A stretch of DNA of 64,000 nt from the NCBI GenBank assembly GCA_964651535.1, contig CAZYYE010000001.1:62001-126000 (forward strand), written 5' to 3'. A program made the translations under genes and the position numbers. The notes below the pieces were generated by a model. That model was given only the letters and a program-made list of their open reading frames with translations, was not told the origin of the DNA and made no database searches. Shown here piece by piece: positions 61,601 to 64,000 of the stretch (position 1 is the first letter of the stretch; each line of letters starts with the position of its first letter). The stretch is from Terrimesophilobacter sp964651535. Lineage in GTDB: Bacteria; Actinomycetota; Actinomycetes; Actinomycetales; Microbacteriaceae.

Positions 61601-62999
61601 GAACTGCGTCGTGACGGAGACGGACGCACGGGGCGCGGACGCCACGATCATGTCGGCGACCACGGATTCGACCCACCCGGGTTCGGGGGTCGTCGTGGAC
61701 AACACTGCTCGTACGGCAACCTTCACCCGGTTGAGTCCCAACAACCTCGCCGGCGTGACGAACACGGCCGCCGCAGACAACCGGTTCGACGCTCCGGCGG
61801 CGCTCGTCGTCACGAAGAAGCTCCTCGGGGGCGGTTCGGCTCAGTTCGGTTCCGGCAAGACGTTCAGCGTCGATGTACTGTGCACGTTCGGAGCGACGAC
61901 CCAGTACAGCGGAGCCCTGTCGCTCAATGCGGGCAACGCCTGGCAGGAAGTGATCGAGAACGTCATCGCCGGATCGGACTGCACGTTCACGGAGACTGGA
62001 CTTCAGGGCGCCGACGCCGTCGTCATCACGCCGAACGACGGCGTGGACGCAACCGTGGGCACTGTTACGGTGCCGGGGCCGACTGTCCCCGATCCGTCGC
62101 CCGTCGTCAACATCGATGTCACCAACTGGTACCTGACCGGTTCGGTCGAAGTCACGAAGACGTTTGCGGGGGATGCCGGAGCGATCGACAAGTTCGCGCG
62201 CAACCCGGTACCCGCGATCGAGTTCGAGTTCACCGTGAGCTGCATGAGGGATGGCGAAGCGGTCGTGATCCCTGGTGGCGGAGTTCGCACGGTCACCGCT
62301 GCGTCGCCCGTCGCCGACTACACGGGGCTGGCCTCCGGCGCGGAGTGCACCCTGACGGAGACTCGTGCCGGTGGGGCGAGCTCAACGCGAATCCTGGACA
62401 GCGCGGGCGCCGAGATCCTGGGCGGCACTTTCACGGTTGTCGTCGATGCGACCGTGCTTGCGACGGCCGATCAGGTTCAGCCTGAGCTGTCGGTGGAGAA
62501 CACGTTCCGCTTTGCGGAGGTCGCCGCGGCCAAGGAGGTCGTGAACGCGGGAACCCTCGCGAGGGGGCCGTTCGAGTTCACGCTCGACTGCACTCTCGAC
62601 GGGCGGGACATCGACGCCGCGGAGCCGGCGGCTCGTACCATCCGGGGTGGCGAGACGATCCTGTGGACGGAGCTCGCCGAGGGCGCTGACTGCACGATCG
62701 CCGAAACCGACACGGGGGGCGCGACGAGGACGACGACGACCCTGACGGCGGCCGATGGCAGCACGGGAGCGCCCGTGAGCGGGCTTGTCGTCACGTTGCC
62801 ATCCTTGCGCTGGACCGGAGCCTCCGCGCCGAATCGGATCGCATTCACGAACTCGTTCCGTCTCGCCTACACGGGGTCGAACGTGAACAGCGCTGCGCTC
62901 ATCCTGTTCCCGGGCGGGCTTTTGCTGCTGGGTGGTTTGTTCCTCTGCCTGGCCGGAGGCAGGCGTCGCGACACTGGCCGGAGGCACGCGACGGAGTAG
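55602..62999 (+). CDS. Giant cell-wall-anchored surface protein with LAYTG sorting signal
   Basis: 2465-residue secreted protein. A basic N-terminus and hydrophobic signal (VAVLSAFLVVASTLVPASAAF) end near AFA-FEP, at about residue 48. The bulk is Thr/Ser-rich repeated beta modules, with DUF11-like segments such as RLFDYTLRVTNTGTWPILNPVITDYLP. The last roughly 640 residues are five DUF5979-like repeats, each starting L.V.K and containing F...C and a .C.. TETD/TETG motif (for example CTVTETDASG, CVVTETDARG, CTFTETGLQG). It ends LAYTG (2421-2425), a membrane helix and RRRDTGRRHATE. Probable sortase E substrate and adhesin-like; ligand unknown. Confidence 0.9.
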   Translation: MLTRPGLRRARPRAGDRAQGKPIRRLVAVLSAFLVVASTLVPASAAFAFEPAAVRNVKSANATTVGPGDSFNWMIEVGCSVLTDECVNAVLTDTIPAEFILPAPGDILLTPALTDSERTITVTGQKVTVAFHQDLATPAGQKGLTNGTVTVTIPVTVRSDLNYTPTPRTVENTSEMVADNAPMVPSSASVQLVVPLQLATQPTKSFSPATNIAVAGLGTQLALGGSNTSNAPVSSLTIQDPVNPSAAGNIFRTALEIQSLDSATWPAGATSAVVSLWDTSLATPAWVDAPAVSAPGPLSLPAGVNPADAGGIRVVFSSGASADIPRSASASLGLSLRNRAGVTAGTYPNTAQSVVERDGLNATTPVTANYVVTAATSDVSAGKSITPDRMSTVAYGARDLTRGTVTLTGGNAGSIPLASLTISEPSDPTLLDASNPLAPAHTGGGLIFSGFTGSVVWPAGASAASITYYFDDGTITVLPATGPGLPSAGSAMRVTGFSVTFTGAMAQGATATIPFTITANPLQVAEPSVLYTNQVKVTGVDAYSQSVGPKYASDTVTVLAEQVNIETSKTLTRGTLRASAGQSTTATLTTHVLDYPDSTRPLDRIDMVDPSTQTGLTDWYRYFNATRLVVTPVPGNATLTVSYRDSAGTYTPLTVLPPGIQTYDIPSALHGAIYGLKLTWASTTGFQPDQTLVANVEYALRSTLRETATALPNAAAELENCSASSGTSGAGASPLASNVATSTPCPKVTLIPFDGSGGGGADFLDKNFIRTNNLNSQDVMNTRNSERTRARLSWSTDGYNGVSRMVIYDGAVDASGNPDPAAWNKGMYDAYDLYQIPMISSIDPLMQYDKVAIEFFNRTTGLWESISGYCTLAAPCDGGTAATRTLTTTQRANFVAVRFTFTEGANRPGLSPAPGSGVAESLGHNRHIDLVFQMRDTLRNATAWPVVDGYRYNADVTSSVPSHSVIRNHAWSQATLVVGGPLTDRANDTLELRDPPLADSVTKTWAGGPIPIPDSTVSVRPTSRVTITATNQTPAKVNSLTISEPNTSVATPNDSPFEDWDLTRFHSLTHPSGATGLSVTVTRTTGGNLTATGSPAAVTTTMLAWTGAQLANATGFTLVYTGAIAATSGRGIVVFDLALRSAKRSGGTIVPGTDYNSTEAIVADLRWDRTSPATAPVFTNSTLAARAGANIVLVATAISVTTAKTFSKTSETEPDRSVFPLTLRATPGSSERVQSLTITDDRATFWNAFDFSGMAANTPTLPVFSPTTGTSATVIQVEACVGGTWSASAVASLPNGGCVARGGTWVGAGTWKTEAQARAEFLPAGVTAAQVEGLRMTVKRLDNSQWENPQAPTISIPILIQRRADLRTGGPVQTSLVGNSPAPGETVRGITTNTVRADVLGIWGKTATASNTATYLFRHATTGVEVWKRPAGVKAPGRLFDYTLRVTNTGTWPILNPVITDYLPSDAIGAQLIFDPDKPWTYKYALTGAAPATPNGTPLPTGTTGPTVQTSTDSYGPTQIRFSFPAGSVLEVGQVYVITIPMMFRPGLVNDTAVTNTFGIRGDRAFDSCTAPAGFSASVNGATGECTTGTTVRPSEQAALRALMTVKANLDSSYPTDQGFVGGTYADCTAAKDAAGFSRLPCVPLTLPGQKETWRLTAQNTGTTEMPRLVLSTRLPDVSDKTILDNFVRDSRWAAGFADEITANIGVPGAVMTTYYTTAATPCKLVLQNPSNANACGNAPATGWAVWTAGALADPTVVTGLQFVIDFPASHLFKPAEIVTIDIVTRTAALSATPGADTRANNSLSASAITRTGATDTPVTALDYSVVSVALATGGLRLEKEITGPAASFIPNGQTFVGKVVCTSLTETLERDFTMTVDTTTVPATVPVLTFDDLPGGAECTVTETDASGQTTQTATTIVIDPLIADPANFPMVTLTNDYQFAGLRVSKSVTTTAPVIPTDYAFTVACTFLGVAVPLAPGDASFTLDDTESRTISGIPVNSNCVVTETDARGADATIMSATTDSTHPGSGVVVDNTARTATFTRLSPNNLAGVTNTAAADNRFDAPAALVVTKKLLGGGSAQFGSGKTFSVDVLCTFGATTQYSGALSLNAGNAWQEVIENVIAGSDCTFTETGLQGADAVVITPNDGVDATVGTVTVPGPTVPDPSPVVNIDVTNWYLTGSVEVTKTFAGDAGAIDKFARNPVPAIEFEFTVSCMRDGEAVVIPGGGVRTVTAASPVADYTGLASGAECTLTETRAGGASSTRILDSAGAEILGGTFTVVVDATVLATADQVQPELSVENTFRFAEVAAAKEVVNAGTLARGPFEFTLDCTLDGRDIDAAEPAARTIRGGETILWTELAEGADCTIAETDTGGATRTTTTLTAADGSTGAPVSGLVVTLPSLRWTGASAPNRIAFTNSFRLAYTGSNVNSAALILFPGGLLLLGGLFLCLAGGRRRDTGRRHATE

Positions 63000-63009
63000 C
63001 GTTGATGCC

Positions 63010-63633
63010 ATGGACCACCCCGAGCAGTCGACGCACGGGGTGGGTCCGTGGCAGGGCGAGTTGCCGACCGGGAGAGAATACGATCCCGAGCTCCTTCAGC
63101 GCGGCGACACGCGAAACGTCATCGACAAGTACCGGTACTGGCGGATGGACGCGATCGTCGCCGATCTCGACACGCGGCGGCATCCCTTTCACGTCGCCAT
63201 CGAGAATTGGCAGCACGACCTCAACATCGGTTCGATCGTGCGCAGCGCCAACGCATTCGCGGCGGAGTCCGTGCACATTATCGGCCGGAGGCGTTGGAAC
63301 AAGCGGGGGGCCATGGTGACGGATCGTTACCAACACGTGCTCCAGCATCCTGACGTCGCGACGTTCGCCGAGTGGGCGGCCGCCGAGAAACTGCCGGTCA
63401 TCGGAATCGACAACGTGCCGGGGAGCGTCATCATCGAGACGTTCGACTTCCCGAAACGCTGCGTGCTCTTGTTCGGCCAGGAGGGCCCGGGACTTTCCGC
63501 CGAAGCGATCGCGGCGTCGGAGGCGATCGTGGAGATCAGTCAGTTCGGTTCGACCCGTTCGCTCAACGCCTCGGCAGCAGCAGCAGTGGCCATGCACGCG
63601 TGGGTTCTGCAACACGTGGAGTTTGCTCGTTAG
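63010..63633 (+). CDS. TrmH/SpoU-family RNA methyltransferase
   Basis: 207-residue SPOUT methyltransferase. It has the three family motifs: ENWQHDLNIGSIVRSANAFAAESVHII (motif 1, with the catalytic-type NIGSIVRSANAF), VLLFGQEGPGLSAEAI (motif 2) and ISQFGSTRSLNASAAAAVAMHAWV (motif 3). The ATG at 63010 is preferred over in-frame upstream starts that overlap the giant surface gene. Probably 2'-O-methylates tRNA or rRNA; the exact site is unknown. It follows the surface gene by 10 bases. Confidence 0.92.
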   Translation: MDHPEQSTHGVGPWQGELPTGREYDPELLQRGDTRNVIDKYRYWRMDAIVADLDTRRHPFHVAIENWQHDLNIGSIVRSANAFAAESVHIIGRRRWNKRGAMVTDRYQHVLQHPDVATFAEWAAAEKLPVIGIDNVPGSVIIETFDFPKRCVLLFGQEGPGLSAEAIAASEAIVEISQFGSTRSLNASAAAAVAMHAWVLQHVEFAR

Positions 63634-63684
63634 CGCTCGATACACTGGGGTGTAATCCCCCACCAATCGAAAGGGATGTTTGCC

Positions 63685-64000
63685 ATGCCCGCCATCGTAT
63701 TGATCGGCGCCCAGTGGGGCGATGAAGGCAAGGGGAAGGCGACCGACCTTCTCGGCGATCGCATCGACTATGTCGTGAAGTTCAACGGCGGCAACAACGC
63801 GGGCCACACCGTGGTCATCGGATCGGAGAAGTACGCACTGCACCTGTTGCCGTCGGGCATCCTGACCGACGGCGTCGTCCCTGTGATCGCCAATGGTGTC
63901 GTGATCGACCTTGCCGTGCTGTTCGACGAGCTGGATGCGCTGAGCGCGCGAGGCGTCGACGTGTCGCGCCTGCTCGTGAGCGCGAACGCCCACATCATCA
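63685..64000 (+). CDS. purA: Adenylosuccinate synthetase, N-terminal part, cut by window edge
   Basis: 105 residues of PurA, which joins IMP and aspartate with GTP to make adenylosuccinate. It begins PAIVLIGAQWGDEGKGKATDLLGDRIDYVVKFNGGNNAGHTVV, with the GDEGKGK loop that binds GTP/IMP and the NGGNNAGHT motif. An AAAGGGAT sequence precedes the ATG. The reading frame continues beyond base 64000. Confidence 0.97.
   Translation, partial: MPAIVLIGAQWGDEGKGKATDLLGDRIDYVVKFNGGNNAGHTVVIGSEKYALHLLPSGILTDGVVPVIANGVVIDLAVLFDELDALSARGVDVSRLLVSANAHII

Overview
The window is the replication-origin region of a high-GC actinobacterial chromosome, most probably from the family Microbacteriaceae. This placement is inferred from gene order and protein character, not from a search. 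The order parA-rsmG-khpB-yidC-yidD-rnpA-rpmH | dnaA-dnaN-gnd-recF-dciA-gyrB-gyrA-DUF3566-tRNA-Ile-tRNA-Ala-ppi-rhomboid-crgA-srtE-pabA-pknB-pknA-pbpA-rodA-pstP-fhaB-fhaA-tRNA-Leu is the classic actinobacterial origin layout. NucS, CrgA and a class E sortase fit the same group.

1-3.7 kb: leftward genes for chromosome segregation (parA, cut by the window edge), 16S rRNA methylation (rsmG), membrane protein insertion (khpB/jag, yidC, yidD), RNase P protein and ribosomal protein L34. Two parS centromere sites lie inside the coding starts of parA and rsmG. 3.4-5.4 kb: DnaA boxes flank dnaA, and the dnaA-dnaN spacer is oriC. 5.4-14.6 kb: rightward replication and topology genes and two tRNAs. 14.6-27.6 kb: the cell-envelope and growth-control block. 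It has a cyclophilin, a zinc-finger rhomboid protease, CrgA, sortase E and a PabA/TrpG glutaminase, then a tightly packed leftward operon (fhaA, fhaB, pstP, rodA, pbpA, pknA, pknB) that couples Ser/Thr phosphorylation to peptidoglycan synthesis.

27.6-42.7 kb is more variable. It holds a PadR/HAAS membrane module, an orphan lipoprotein, and a three-gene operon matching srsABC phenolic-lipid synthesis (type III polyketide synthase, isoprenylcysteine-methyltransferase-like enzyme, FAD monooxygenase). It continues with a BASS transporter, a HAD phosphatase, a perfect 28-bp inverted repeat, the mismatch endonuclease NucS, dodecin, an MFS transporter, a processive glycosyltransferase with UDP-GlcNAc 2-epimerase, an M13 metallopeptidase and a class A beta-lactamase-like protein.

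42.7-64 kb: a surface protein with an LAFTG sorting signal behind a structured-looking leader, a YtxH/holin/DUF3618 membrane cassette, hemD, two FAD oxidoreductases, pfkA, a 1141-residue PutA-like protein and a 2465-residue surface protein ending in LAYTG. The window ends with a TrmH-family methyltransferase and the start of purA. Both surface proteins carry the LAxTG signal expected for the sortase E encoded in the same window.

Most notable observations: (1) the PutA-like protein is an intact reading frame but has lost key active-site residues in both its proline dehydrogenase and aldehyde dehydrogenase halves, so it looks like a pseudoenzyme; (2) the srsABC-like operon; (3) the leader before the LAFTG protein can form mutually exclusive hairpins; (4) the perfect 28-bp inverted repeat after nucS; (5) a perfect DnaA box with a palindrome about 11 kb from oriC. 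No insertion sequence, prophage, CRISPR array or toxin-antitoxin pair was recognised.
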